Source of the DNA: Curtobacterium guangdongense
GTDB taxonomy: Bacteria; Actinomycetota; Actinomycetes; Actinomycetales; Microbacteriaceae
Direction: 5' to 3'
Length of the DNA: 64,000 bases
NCBI RefSeq assembly: GCF_049341845.1
Contig: NZ_JBMPIT010000005.1
Span: 124,001 to 188,000, forward strand
Position 1 is the stretch's first letter. Every line of letters begins with the position of its first letter. Positions 44,485 to 52,805 of the stretch are shown here, in pieces. A model generated the notes under the pieces. The model was not told the DNA's origin. It was given only the letters and a program-made list of their open reading frames with translations, and did no database searches. The translations under genes and the position numbers were made by a program.

Positions 44485-44497
44485 CGCGCTGTCCGCG

Positions 44498-45469
44498 TCA
44501 GGACGCGGGCAGCGCGGACGCTGCGAACGCGCGCACCGCGTCGCGCGCGGCGGGCGGGTCGAGCACGACGGCTCGCCCGGGCAGGCCGGCGACGAGGCGC
44601 ACCACGCCGTCGAACCCCGCGGACGCGGCGAGCCGGATGCGCACGCGCCGATCGGCGTCCGGCACGTCCGCGGTGTCCGCGAGGAAGTCCGCGACGAGCG
44701 GCAACGACGAGGCGTCGAGCTCCACGGTCACGATCACGTCGTCCGCGCTCTGCTGGAACAGCGTGTCGGGGATGGTGACGTCGTCGGTCGAATGCGAGGC
44801 CGGGCGGTCGTCGACGCGTACGGCCGACATGCGGTCCAGTCGGAACGTGCGGAGTGCGGCACGATCGAGGTCCCAGGCACGGAGGTACCAGTCCGTGTCG
44901 ATCGACTCGACGCGGAGCGGGTCCACCGAGCGGGTGCTGCCCTGGGTGCGCGGGCCGGCGTAGTCGAACACGAGTCCGCGGCCGTCGGACATCGCCTGCC
45001 GGATGGTGGCGAGGGTGGCATCGTGGCGCTCCTGCCCGACGGCGACGTTCGCAGAGGCTCCACCTGCACCACGCGAGAGCTTCGCCATCAGTGCCCGGAT
45101 GGCGTCGCGGTCGGCGGCCTCGGGCAGCGCGGAGAGGTACTGCAGGCCCGCGATGAGCGCAGAGGCTTCTCGTGCGGAGAGCCGCGGAGAGTCGTCGATC
45201 GCCACGAGGTTCGTCAGCACGATCATGTCGTTCTGCTCGAAGTCGTCCCAGGCGATGTCGAACAGGTCGCCGTGCTGGTACTGCATCGTCTCGCCGGGGA
45301 TGCCCGACACGGCGATGAGCTCCACCGCGCGGCGGATCCGGGTCTCCTGCACGCCGAAGTGCCGAGCGGCCTCGGTCACGGAGACACGCTCGCGATCGAT
45401 CAGGTACGGCACCAGCGCGAGCAGGAACGCGAGCTTGTCCTGGGCCTGGAGCGGCTGGGCTTCAGCCAC
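44498..45469 (-). CDS. pafC: WYL-domain transcriptional activator PafC
   Basis: A 323-residue regulator with an N-terminal winged helix (LLALVPYLIDRERVSVTEAA, RHFGVQETRIRRAVELIAV) and a WYL domain (GLVFDYAGPRTQGSTRSVDP, then DWYLRAWDLDRAALRTFRLD with the Trp-Tyr-Leu core). In mycobacteria PafB and PafC form a heterodimer that activates the RecA-independent DNA-damage response. GTG 45469 overlaps the pafB stop by 8 bp. The name derives from proteasome accessory factor, yet no proteasome gene is present here. Confidence 0.94.
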   Translation of the reverse strand: MAEAQPLQAQDKLAFLLALVPYLIDRERVSVTEAARHFGVQETRIRRAVELIAVSGIPGETMQYQHGDLFDIAWDDFEQNDMIVLTNLVAIDDSPRLSAREASALIAGLQYLSALPEAADRDAIRALMAKLSRGAGGASANVAVGQERHDATLATIRQAMSDGRGLVFDYAGPRTQGSTRSVDPLRVESIDTDWYLRAWDLDRAALRTFRLDRMSAVRVDDRPASHSTDDVTIPDTLFQQSADDVIVTVELDASSLPLVADFLADTADVPDADRRVRIRLAASAGFDGVVRLVAGLPGRAVVLDPPAARDAVRAFAASALPAS

Positions 45470-46484
45470 GGAGCACCCCTTCGCTGTGGTCGGCGACGAG
45501 CCCGCGGAGACGGTCGAGCACGCGGTCGCGGACGTCCGCGGGCTCGAGCACCTGCACTTCGGGGCCGAAGGCGGCGAGTTCCTCGGCGAGGATCTGCGGG
45601 TCGACGTAGTGGAGCACGAGGACGCCGTCGCCCTGTGCGGTGGTGTCCCGCCGACGGCCGAGACGACGTTCCGCGTCCGACCCGGGGACGACCGCGATCG
45701 TCGCCGTCCGTTCGGCCCACAGCCGGTCGAGCTCCGCGAGGGTCCGCTCCCCCGCACCGGCGGGCGCCGGATGGCGACCCGGCTCGTACGTCGTGACGGG
45801 ACCGACGATCCGCGAGAGCAAGTAGTTCTTGTCGGAGTCCGTCGAGGGTTCGTGTGCGGCGAGCATCCACCGGCCGCCGTGCTGCACGAGCGCCAGCGGA
45901 GCGACGTCGCGCCGTCGTGCTTCGTGCTCACCGGGGGTGATGTAGTCGAACCGGACGGCTGCTGCGCGGTCCAGCGCGGCACGGAGCGGCTCGAACGCGG
46001 CATCCCGTGCGCGGAGCCGCGGTGCGTACGCGTCCATGCCGGTCGCGCCGGCGCGGCTGTCGTCGTCACCCGCGGAACGGACCTTGAGGAGCGCTCGACG
46101 CGAGTCCGACGACAGGGCCCCTTCGCGCCAGGCCATCGCCGCGAGCGACAGCAACGCGGACTCGTCCGGGGTGAACCGGACGTCGAGGGGCAGGTCGTAC
46201 TCGCCCTTCGGGATGCGGTACCGGAGGGTCTGGTTGTTGCCGGACGATCCGGGAGTCTCGATGGTCTCGAGCGGGATGCCGAGTTCGCGGACGTCGTCCT
46301 TGTCGCGTTCGAACTGCCGCTCGAGCGACGCGTTGTCACCACCGGCCGCGAACCGCTGTCGGTAGCCCTGGACGTTCGTCAGGATCTCGGACTTCGTCAG
46401 GCCCGACTCGGTCGACAGCAGCGCGAGCACGAGGCTGAACAGGCGTTCTTCCGCCGGTACGCGGGGCACACGGGTGGCTGGCAC
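45462..46484 (-). CDS. pafB: WYL-domain transcriptional activator PafB
   Basis: A 340-residue partner of PafC. The N-terminal winged helix-turn-helix is RLFSLVLALLSTESGLTKSE with FERDKDDVRELGIPLETIET. The WYL region includes FDYITPGEHEARRRDVAPLA and GGRWMLAAHEPSTDSDKNYL, and a C-terminal WCX-like domain closes the protein. The start is GTG 46484. The two regulators are coupled by an 8-bp overlap and lie directly downstream of the FKBP gene. Confidence 0.94.
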   Translation of the reverse strand: MPATRVPRVPAEERLFSLVLALLSTESGLTKSEILTNVQGYRQRFAAGGDNASLERQFERDKDDVRELGIPLETIETPGSSGNNQTLRYRIPKGEYDLPLDVRFTPDESALLSLAAMAWREGALSSDSRRALLKVRSAGDDDSRAGATGMDAYAPRLRARDAAFEPLRAALDRAAAVRFDYITPGEHEARRRDVAPLALVQHGGRWMLAAHEPSTDSDKNYLLSRIVGPVTTYEPGRHPAPAGAGERTLAELDRLWAERTATIAVVPGSDAERRLGRRRDTTAQGDGVLVLHYVDPQILAEELAAFGPEVQVLEPADVRDRVLDRLRGLVADHSEGVLRG

Positions 46485-46576
46485 GAGCCGATCCTACGGC
46501 AGCGCGGGGGCACCGGAGTGCACCCGCGCGCGGGTTCGTGGAGAGCGGACGAGCGTCGTCAGGACCGGGATCCGGG

Positions 46577-47482
46577 TCAGGACTGCATCGAGCCGAGCAC
46601 GTCGATGACGTACGCGTAGGCCACGCCCTGCTGGTGGACGATCGCGAGCACCTGGTCGCCGACCTTCCGGCCGACGAGCGCGCTGCGCACGCCTTCCTGG
46701 ACCTGACCCTTGGCGAGCGGTACGGTCTGGGCGCCGGTCCCGTCGGTCCAGCTCGACCCGGCGACCGTTGAGTCGTTCCCCCACGTGACGGCGGTGTACT
46801 TGATGACCGCGGTGTCCTTGTCGGTGAGCACCTTGCCGTGACCCTTGCGGAGCAGGTGGGTCTCGTCGGAGGACGGGGCCGCGGACGACGGCACCGTGAT
46901 GCCGGGGGCACCGTCGGGCGCCAGGACGACGGCGGGCATGTGGTCACCCGCGAGCTGCGGGGTACCGGTGGCACGGGCGTCGAACGCCCGCTTCACGTCG
47001 ATCACCGCGATGACGGCGTCCTCGGTCTTCTTGGTCGAGGTCGCGCCGCTCGACAGCGCACTCTGCGGCAGCGCCACGGCGAGGCGGTCGCCGACCTTCG
47101 CGCACTCGAGCGCCTTGCCGAGGGCACCGGCGTTCGACGAACCCGCGGTGATCGGCGCGGTCGTGCCGGAGTAGCCGCTGGTCTGCGCGACCTTGCCGGT
47201 GGAGCCGTCGACGAGCGTGTACTCGATGAGGACCGGCGTGCCGTTCCCCACCGTGCGGCCGTCGCCCTGCTTCAGCACCGAGACCTGGGTGCCCTTCGTG
47301 GTGAGCCCCGCGGGGATCGACACCTTCGGCTCCTTGCCGAACGCGCCCGACGCGGTGACGGACTCGGACGCGGCACCGGGAGCGTTGCAGCTCGACGGCG
47401 TCGTACCGGCTCCGCTCGACGCGCACGCGGTGAGCGACGCGGCCAGTCCGATGGTGACCAGGAGTGCGGGGATGGTGCGCAC
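46577..47482 (-). CDS. Lipoprotein FKBP-type peptidyl-prolyl isomerase
   Basis: A 301-residue secreted lipoprotein. Signal peptide RTIPALLVTIGLAASLTACA contains the lipobox LTAC, so the mature protein begins with a lipid-modified Cys near residue 20. Two FKBP-like units follow: VLIEYTLVDGSTGKVAQTSG through LGKALECAKVGDRLAVALPQ, and VIKYTAVTWGNDSTVAGSSW through VQEGVRSALVGRKVGDQVLA. It would assist folding of exported proteins at the outer membrane face. GTG 47482 follows an AGAGGG. It is directly adjacent to trmI, 44 bp away, where relatives often carry proteasome genes. Confidence 0.9.
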   Translation of the reverse strand: MRTIPALLVTIGLAASLTACASSGAGTTPSSCNAPGAASESVTASGAFGKEPKVSIPAGLTTKGTQVSVLKQGDGRTVGNGTPVLIEYTLVDGSTGKVAQTSGYSGTTAPITAGSSNAGALGKALECAKVGDRLAVALPQSALSSGATSTKKTEDAVIAVIDVKRAFDARATGTPQLAGDHMPAVVLAPDGAPGITVPSSAAPSSDETHLLRKGHGKVLTDKDTAVIKYTAVTWGNDSTVAGSSWTDGTGAQTVPLAKGQVQEGVRSALVGRKVGDQVLAIVHQQGVAYAYVIDVLGSMQS

Positions 47483-47526
47483 GGACCCTCTTTCCGTTCG
47501 ATGCGGGGCGGGCAACGGTGGGTAGC

Positions 47527-48618
47527 CTACCGGTCGTCTCCATCAGGAACGGACGTGTCGGGAGCACCGGCTCCGGCCGCGTCCGCGGCTTCGGCGGCCG
47601 CGACCTTCCGCGCCTGCGCTGCCGCCTGCCGTGCCACCTTGCGGAGCTTCTTGTCGCTGGCGGACCGTTCGCCGACGGCGCCCGGCGTCCAGGCCTCGAC
47701 GTCCTCGTCGGAGAACTCGGCCTTGCCTGGGCGACGCTTCAGGTTCGGGAGGACCACGCCGTCGGCCAGGCGGCGTGCCGTCACGAGGAACCCGGTGTGC
47801 CCGACCATGCGGTGGTCCGGCCGGACGGCGAGGCCCTCGACGTGCCAGGTGCGCACGAGCGTCTCGCTCGACTGGGGGTCGGTGAACCTGCCGGTGTCGC
47901 GGAGTGCCTCGGCGGTGCGGCTCAGCTGCGTGACGGTCGCGACGTAGCAGACGATCAGCCCGCCGGGCACGAGCGCGTCGGCGGCCGCGTCGACGCACTC
48001 CCACGGCGCGAGCATGTCGAGGACGACACGATCGACGCTCTGCGGTTCGGTGGCGCCCGGGAGCTCCTCGACGAGGTCGCCGACGGTCACGCTCCAGTTG
48101 TCCGGCACGGCGCCGAGGAAGGTGCCGACGTTGCCACGGGCGATCTCGGCGAACTCGTCGCGGCGCTCGAACGACTGCAGGCGACCGGTCGGGCCGATCG
48201 CGCGGAGCAGCCACAGCGAGAGCGCGCCGGAACCCACGCCCGCCTCGACCACGCGGGCACCGGGGAACACATCGGCGAATGCGACGATCTGGGCGGCGTC
48301 CTTCGGGTAGACGATCGCGGCACCGCGCGGCATCGACATGACGTAGTCGTTCAGCAGCGGCCGGAGCGCGAGGTACTCGTCGCCCGAGCTCGCGGTGATG
48401 ACCGAACCGTCTGGCTGGCCGATCACGTCGTCGTGCGCGAGCATGCCGCGGTGCGTGTGGTAGATCACACCGGGCTCGAGCGACAGCGTCGTGAGCTTGC
48501 CCTTGGGTCCGGTCAGCTGCACGCGGTCGCCTGCGCGGAACGGGCCGCGCGGCGGGGTGTGCGGGGTGCCGCCGGTCGTGTGCGGCAGGCCGGTGGTGTC
48601 GGGGAGTTCGGCGTTCAC
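47527..48618 (-). CDS. trmI: tRNA (adenine-58-N1)-methyltransferase TrmI
   Basis: A 363-residue SAM-dependent enzyme forming m1A58 in the T-loop of tRNAs. The N-terminal domain (FRAGDRVQLTGPKGKLTTLS) and the SAM-binding motif VVEAGVGSGALSLWLLRAIG are clear, followed by VDRVVLDMLAPWECVDAAAD. The C-terminal extension after residue 290 is Lys/Ala-rich. The GTG at 48618 overlaps the HAD stop (GTGA). In M. tuberculosis its homologue (Rv2118c) marks one flank of the proteasome locus. Confidence 0.95.
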   Translation of the reverse strand: MNAELPDTTGLPHTTGGTPHTPPRGPFRAGDRVQLTGPKGKLTTLSLEPGVIYHTHRGMLAHDDVIGQPDGSVITASSGDEYLALRPLLNDYVMSMPRGAAIVYPKDAAQIVAFADVFPGARVVEAGVGSGALSLWLLRAIGPTGRLQSFERRDEFAEIARGNVGTFLGAVPDNWSVTVGDLVEELPGATEPQSVDRVVLDMLAPWECVDAAADALVPGGLIVCYVATVTQLSRTAEALRDTGRFTDPQSSETLVRTWHVEGLAVRPDHRMVGHTGFLVTARRLADGVVLPNLKRRPGKAEFSDEDVEAWTPGAVGERSASDKKLRKVARQAAAQARKVAAAEAADAAGAGAPDTSVPDGDDR

Positions 48619-49343
48619 CGTGCGACCTCCTCGGCGCCGGTGGCGGACCCACCGGCTCGCGCGGCCAACGCCGGCGAGGTGAGTGCCACGAGCCGGTCCA
48701 CGTCGACACCGGCGAGCGACGTCAGGTAGACATCGCCGGCGGTCTCCGGCAGCGGCACGATGTGTTCGACGGCGATCGTGACGGCGCCGGACGCGACGGC
48801 CGCGGCGACACCGGTGGCGGAGTCCTCGATCGCGACGCAGGCGGTGGCGTCGACACCGAGCTGGGCGGCGGCCGTCAGGTACGCCTCGGGGTGGGGCTTC
48901 GGGTGCTCGACGTCGTCACCGGCGACGACGACGCGGAACGGGTGGTCCGCGAGGGCGTCAGCGGCGACGAGCGCCATGTTCCGACGGGACATCGTGACCA
49001 GCGCCGTGGGGATGCCACGGGCGTGCAGTTCCTCGATGAGCTCACGTGCACCGGGACGCCACGGCAGGTCGTCGTGCGCCAGCCGCTCCATCACGTACGA
49101 GGTCATCCACTGGACGATCTCCTCGACCTCCATGTCGACGCCCTTGTCCCGCAGGATCTCCCCCGAGCGCTCGAGGCCGCTCCCCACCAGGGAGAGTCCG
49201 TCCTCGTGGGTCCACTCGGCGCCGTAGCGGCCGGTCAGCTCCACTTGGGACTGCTGCCAGATCGGCTCGGTGTCGATGATCGTGCCGTCCATGTCCCACA
49301 GCACGGCTGCGGGCTGGACGAGGGCGAGGGGATGCGCGGTCAC
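48615..49343 (-). CDS. HAD-superfamily phosphatase/phosphoglucomutase-like
   Basis: A 242-residue HAD subfamily IA hydrolase. Motif I is VLWDMDGTIIDTEP (nucleophile Asp and acid Asp), motif II is ALVTMSRRN, motif III Lys lies in EHPKPHPEAYLTAA, and motif IV is VAIEDSATGVAAAV. A helical cap (about residues 30-95) suggests a small sugar phosphate or similar substrate. The start is GTG 49343 (VTAHPLALVQPAAV); upstream codons are not conserved. It is coupled to trmI and divergent from the PAC2 gene. Confidence 0.92.
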   Translation of the reverse strand: MTAHPLALVQPAAVLWDMDGTIIDTEPIWQQSQVELTGRYGAEWTHEDGLSLVGSGLERSGEILRDKGVDMEVEEIVQWMTSYVMERLAHDDLPWRPGARELIEELHARGIPTALVTMSRRNMALVAADALADHPFRVVVAGDDVEHPKPHPEAYLTAAAQLGVDATACVAIEDSATGVAAAVASGAVTIAVEHIVPLPETAGDVYLTSLAGVDVDRLVALTSPALAARAGGSATGAEEVAR

Positions 49344-49480
49344 GGGCGACGAGTCTACCGGCGCACGCGGTCGCCGAAGGCCCTGGGGCCTATTGTGGAT
49401 GCCTGATCGTGTCCGGTCGGCTGTGGACGGTCCGCCCTCCGCGCCGACCCGCTCCACTCCACCTCCAGGAGGTCCGCTCC

Positions 49481-50413
49481 GTGCCACAGCACTCCCCCTT
49501 CAACGACGGCCGCCTGCTGGTCGTCGCGTTCGAGGGCTGGAACGACGCCGGCGAAGCCGCCAGTGGCCTCGCCCGGCGGATCGTCGACGCACTCGGGCTC
49601 GACGAACTGCGGGAGATCGACGGGGAGCAGTACGTCGACTACCAGTTCAACCGCCCGAACGTCGGCAGCGACGACAGCGGCGTCCGCGGGATCCAGTGGC
49701 CGCGCATCGTGCTGCACGGCCCCGGCGACGTCGGCCGCCCGGTCATCGGCGCGGCGGGGTCCCCGGCGGAGCGCGACGTCTTCGTCCTCGTCGGACCGGA
49801 ACCGTCCCGGACGTGGCGGGCGTTCTGCGCCGAGATCATCGACCTCGCCGACGTGTACTCCATCGACGCCGTGGTGTTCGTCGGTGCGATGCTCGCGGAC
49901 GTCCCGCACACCCGACCGATCTCGGTGTTCGTGTCCAGCGAGAACGCGGGCGTCCGTGCCGCGTTCGACGTCGACAAGTCGTCGTACGAGGGCCCGACGG
50001 GCATCCTCGGCGTGCTCTCCGACACGATGGACAAGGCCGGGCTCACGACGCTGTCCCTCTGGGCCTCCGTCCCGCACTACGTGCACAACGCGCCGTCGCC
50101 GAAGGCCACGCTGTCGCTCCTGGACAAGATGGAGGAGCTCACCGACGTGACGGTTCCCCGCGGCACGCTCCTCGACGACGCGACGCAGTGGGAGGAGGGC
50201 ATCGACGCCCTGGCCTCTGACGACGAGGACATGGCGTCGTACATCGAGCAGCTCGAGCAGGCGCGCGACACCGTCGACTCCCCCGAGGCCTCCGGTGACG
50301 CCATCGCGCAGGAGTTCGAACAGTACCTGCGGCGTCGGGAGCGCAAGGACGGCAAGGACGGTCCCGGCCAGGCGGGCGAGGGCCCGTGGCGGCCCCCGCA
50401 GCCTCCGCAGTAG
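49481..50413 (+). CDS. PAC2-family protein
   Basis: A 310-residue PAC2 (proteasome assembly chaperone 2-like) protein, an actinobacterial family of unknown biochemical role. LLVVAFEGWNDAGEAASGLA opens the domain, with VFVLVGPEPSRTWRAFCAEI, VVFVGAMLADVPHTRP and ASVPHYVHNAPSPKATLSLL later. The tail is acidic then Lys/Gly/Pro-rich. GTG 49481 is fixed by AGGAGG at 49467-49472. The name refers to a eukaryotic relative; here no proteasome genes accompany it. In M. tuberculosis the homologue is near mshC as well. Confidence 0.93.
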   Translation: MPQHSPFNDGRLLVVAFEGWNDAGEAASGLARRIVDALGLDELREIDGEQYVDYQFNRPNVGSDDSGVRGIQWPRIVLHGPGDVGRPVIGAAGSPAERDVFVLVGPEPSRTWRAFCAEIIDLADVYSIDAVVFVGAMLADVPHTRPISVFVSSENAGVRAAFDVDKSSYEGPTGILGVLSDTMDKAGLTTLSLWASVPHYVHNAPSPKATLSLLDKMEELTDVTVPRGTLLDDATQWEEGIDALASDDEDMASYIEQLEQARDTVDSPEASGDAIAQEFEQYLRRRERKDGKDGPGQAGEGPWRPPQPPQ

Positions 50414-50428
50414 GAGCGCGCGACGACC

Positions 50429-50468
50429 GACGGGAGGCACGGTGCCAGCTGGCACCGTGCCTCCCGTC
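50429..50468. terminator. 40-bp perfect palindrome after the PAC2 gene, GACGGGAGGC family
   Basis: The sequence 50429-50468 is a perfect palindrome with centre CCAGCTGG and arms starting GACGGGAGGCACGGTGCC. It is 15 bp after the PAC2 stop in a convergent gap (50414-50691). It shares its arm with the elements at 14222 and 54523, differing at one base pair of the stem. Confidence 0.88.
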
Positions 50469-50532
50469 CGTCGTGTGGCCGCGCCCACGGCCGCGCGCGC
50501 GCCGGGGCTGGTCGCGCGCCGGGGCTGGCTGC

Positions 50533-50617
50533 GGTTCCGCAACTCGCCGCTCACCTTCTTCGAGGTTCCACGACTCGCCTCCTTGGCTCCCCGAGATGCC
50601 AGAATTACGGAACCTCG
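50533..50617. repeat. GGTTCC-type palindromic element in the PAC2-mshC gap
   Basis: Three related half-sites occur: GGTTCCGCAACTCGCC (50533-50548), GGTTCCACGACTCGCC (50564-50579) and, inverted, GGTTCCGTAATTCTGG (50614-50599). CGAGGTTCC at 50561-50569 pairs with GGAACCTCG at 50609-50617. The rest of the 278-bp convergent gap shows no gene. Confidence 0.68.
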
Positions 50618-50691
50618 AGGGGACGGGTGCGACGGAGCCGGATGCGACGGGGACGGGCGCGCCGGGCCGAGCGCGCGGCGCGCGGCGCGCT

Positions 50692-51933
50692 TCAGGCGAT
50701 GCGGATGCCGAGCAAGGCGTCGACCAGGTCGACGAGCTCGGGCGTGCACCGGGTCCCGCCGGCGACCGCGGTGTCGACGGCAGCGACCGCACCGGGCGTG
50801 TCGAGGTCGTCCGCGACACGAGCGCGGATTCGCGCGATGACATCCTCGGCGTCGTCGGCGTGCCCGGCGCCCGCTGTTGCCCAGGCGTCCCAGGCGTCGA
50901 GCCGGCGGGTCGCGCTCGACAGCTCGGCGTCGAACCACTCCCAGTCGTCCGAGTACCGGTGCGACAGGAGCGCGAGCCGGATCGCACGGGGATCGGCCCC
51001 GTCGTCGAGCAGGCCGCGGACCGTGACCAGGTTGCCGAGCGACTTCGAGATCTTCTCGCCCTGGTAGGCGATCATGCCCGTGTGCACGTACGCGTGCGCC
51101 AACGGCTGGTGCGCCAGCGCCGCCGCGTGCCCCGCGCTCATCTCGTGGTGCGGGAAGACGAGGTCGCTGCCACCGCCCTGCACGCTGATCGGCAGCCCCA
51201 ACCGGTCACCGGCGATGACGCTGCACTCGATGTGCCAGCCGGGGCGCCCCTCGCCGAGCACGGTCTCCCAGCGCGGCTCCCCCGCGCGGGCGGCACGCCA
51301 GAGCAGCGGGTCGAGCGGGTCGCGCTTGCCGGCGCGGTCGGGATCGCCGCCGCGTTCGGCGGACAGCGCCAGCATCGTCTCGCGGTCCATGCGGCTCTCG
51401 TCGCCGAGCGCCCAGGACTCGGTCGGACGGTTCACGTCGAAGTAGAGGTCGTCGCCAGCGGAGTCCGGCGTCGGCACGGTGTAGGCGTACCCGGTCTCCT
51501 GCAGGAACGCGACGGCCTCGGCGATGCGCTCGACCTCGTCGGTGACCGCGACGTAGTCGTCAGGCGGCAGGATGCGCAGGGCTTCCATGTCCCGGCGGAA
51601 CAGGTCGATCTGCGACGCCGCGAGCTCCTGCCAGTCGACGCCGTCACGGGTCGCCCGCTCGAGCAGCGGGTCGTCCACGTCGGTGGTGTTCTGCGCGTAC
51701 TCGACGTCGAGTCCGGCGTCGCGCCAGGCCCGGCCGAGGGTGTCGAACGCCAGGTACGTCGCGGCGTGTCCCAGGTGTGTGGCGTCGTACGGGGTGATCC
51801 CGCAGACGTACAGCGCCGCGCGGTCGTCACCACGGGTCGGGTCGACGGGCTTCCCGGTTGCCGTGTCGTGCACGACCGGACGGGGCCCGGTCCCGCCGAC
51901 GTCGGGGACGGACGGGGCCTCCCAGGCCCTCAC
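50692..51933 (-). CDS. mshC: Cysteine:glucosaminyl-inositol ligase MshC (mycothiol synthesis)
   Basis: A 413-residue cysteinyl-tRNA-synthetase-like ligase that joins cysteine to glucosaminyl-inositol with ATP. The HIGH-type motif is HLGH within CGITPYDATHLGHAATY (about residues 44-60, with the zinc-ligand Cys), and the KMSKS-type loop is EKISKSLGN. Conserved PGWHIECSVIA and FPHHEMSAGHA supply the other zinc ligands. It is shorter than CysS and lacks the anticodon domain. GTG 51933 overlaps the uppP stop (GTGA). Its presence is a strong actinobacterial marker. Confidence 0.96.
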   Translation of the reverse strand: MRAWEAPSVPDVGGTGPRPVVHDTATGKPVDPTRGDDRAALYVCGITPYDATHLGHAATYLAFDTLGRAWRDAGLDVEYAQNTTDVDDPLLERATRDGVDWQELAASQIDLFRRDMEALRILPPDDYVAVTDEVERIAEAVAFLQETGYAYTVPTPDSAGDDLYFDVNRPTESWALGDESRMDRETMLALSAERGGDPDRAGKRDPLDPLLWRAARAGEPRWETVLGEGRPGWHIECSVIAGDRLGLPISVQGGGSDLVFPHHEMSAGHAAALAHQPLAHAYVHTGMIAYQGEKISKSLGNLVTVRGLLDDGADPRAIRLALLSHRYSDDWEWFDAELSSATRRLDAWDAWATAGAGHADDAEDVIARIRARVADDLDTPGAVAAVDTAVAGGTRCTPELVDLVDALLGIRIA

Positions 51934-52757
51934 GGCTGGATCACTCCGAGCGACAGCAACACGATGAGAACAATACCGAGTGCGATGCGGTAGTAGACGA
52001 ACGGCATGAAGCTGCGCTTGCTGATGTAGTTCATGAACGCCGCGATCACGACGAACCCGACGACGAACGCCACCACGGTCGCGATGACCGTGTCGGCCAC
52101 GCCGAACGGCGCGCCGGTGTCACTGAGGCTGGTCGCGGCCTCGTACAGGCCGGACAGGAAGACCGCAGGGATCGCGAGCAGGAACGCGAAGCGCGCCGCG
52201 GCCGCACGGGTGTAGCCGAGGGCGAGGCCCATCGAGACCGTGGCCCCGGAGCGCGAGACACCGGGAACGAGTGCGAGGACCTGCGCGATGCCGATCAGGA
52301 TCCCGCCGCCGAAGGTCATGTGCTCGATCCGGCGCTCCTTGCGGCCGACGCGGTCGAGCACACCGAGGACGATGCCGAACACGATGAGGACGATCGCGAC
52401 GATCCAGAGCGACCGGAAGGTGGTCTCGATCGAGTGCTGCAGCAGGAGTCCGACGACGCCGATCGGGATCGTGCCGATGATCACGAGCCAGCCGAGGCGC
52501 ACGTCGGGGTCATCGCGCGGGACTTTGCCACCGAGCGCCCCGAACCAGCGCGTGACGATGCGCGTGATGTCCCGCCAGAAGTAGATGAGCACCGCGGTCT
52601 CGGTGCCGAGCTGCGTCACGGCGGTGAACGCGGCGCCCGGGTCCTGCGCGTCCGGCAGGAAGAGTCCGACGATGCGCAGGTGTGCGCTGGAGGAGACGGG
52701 CAGGAACTCGGTCAGTCCCTGCACGAAGCCGAGGAAGATCGCCTCGAGGATGTGCAC
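51930..52757 (-). CDS. uppP: Undecaprenyl-diphosphatase
   Basis: A 275-residue multi-spanning BacA-type enzyme that dephosphorylates undecaprenyl pyrophosphate, recycling the carrier for peptidoglycan and wall polymers and giving bacitracin tolerance. The two active-site motifs are FVQGLTEFLPVSSSAHLRI (about residues 11-29) and LVPGVSRSGATVSMGLALG. Eight hydrophobic segments can be drawn. The start is GTG 52757. It is upstream of and coupled to mshC, an order shared with M. tuberculosis. Confidence 0.96.
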   Translation of the reverse strand: MHILEAIFLGFVQGLTEFLPVSSSAHLRIVGLFLPDAQDPGAAFTAVTQLGTETAVLIYFWRDITRIVTRWFGALGGKVPRDDPDVRLGWLVIIGTIPIGVVGLLLQHSIETTFRSLWIVAIVLIVFGIVLGVLDRVGRKERRIEHMTFGGGILIGIAQVLALVPGVSRSGATVSMGLALGYTRAAAARFAFLLAIPAVFLSGLYEAATSLSDTGAPFGVADTVIATVVAFVVGFVVIAAFMNYISKRSFMPFVYYRIALGIVLIVLLSLGVIQP

Positions 52758-52805
52758 TGGCGCGGCCTTTCGGGTCGTGGTCGCCGGTGGCGACCCGACA
52801 GCATA

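Noticed and set aside
44240..44500. A degenerate tatA in the pafC-tatC gap
   Set aside because: No hydrophobic helix followed by an amphipathic helix can be read in any frame; the bases are accounted for by two hairpin copies and GC-rich filler.
45462..50413. Interpreting pafB, pafC and the PAC2 gene as evidence of a working proteasome
   Set aside because: PafBC are DNA-damage regulators and PAC2 proteins occur without proteasomes; no Pup, ligase, depupylase or 20S subunit gene is present in the window.
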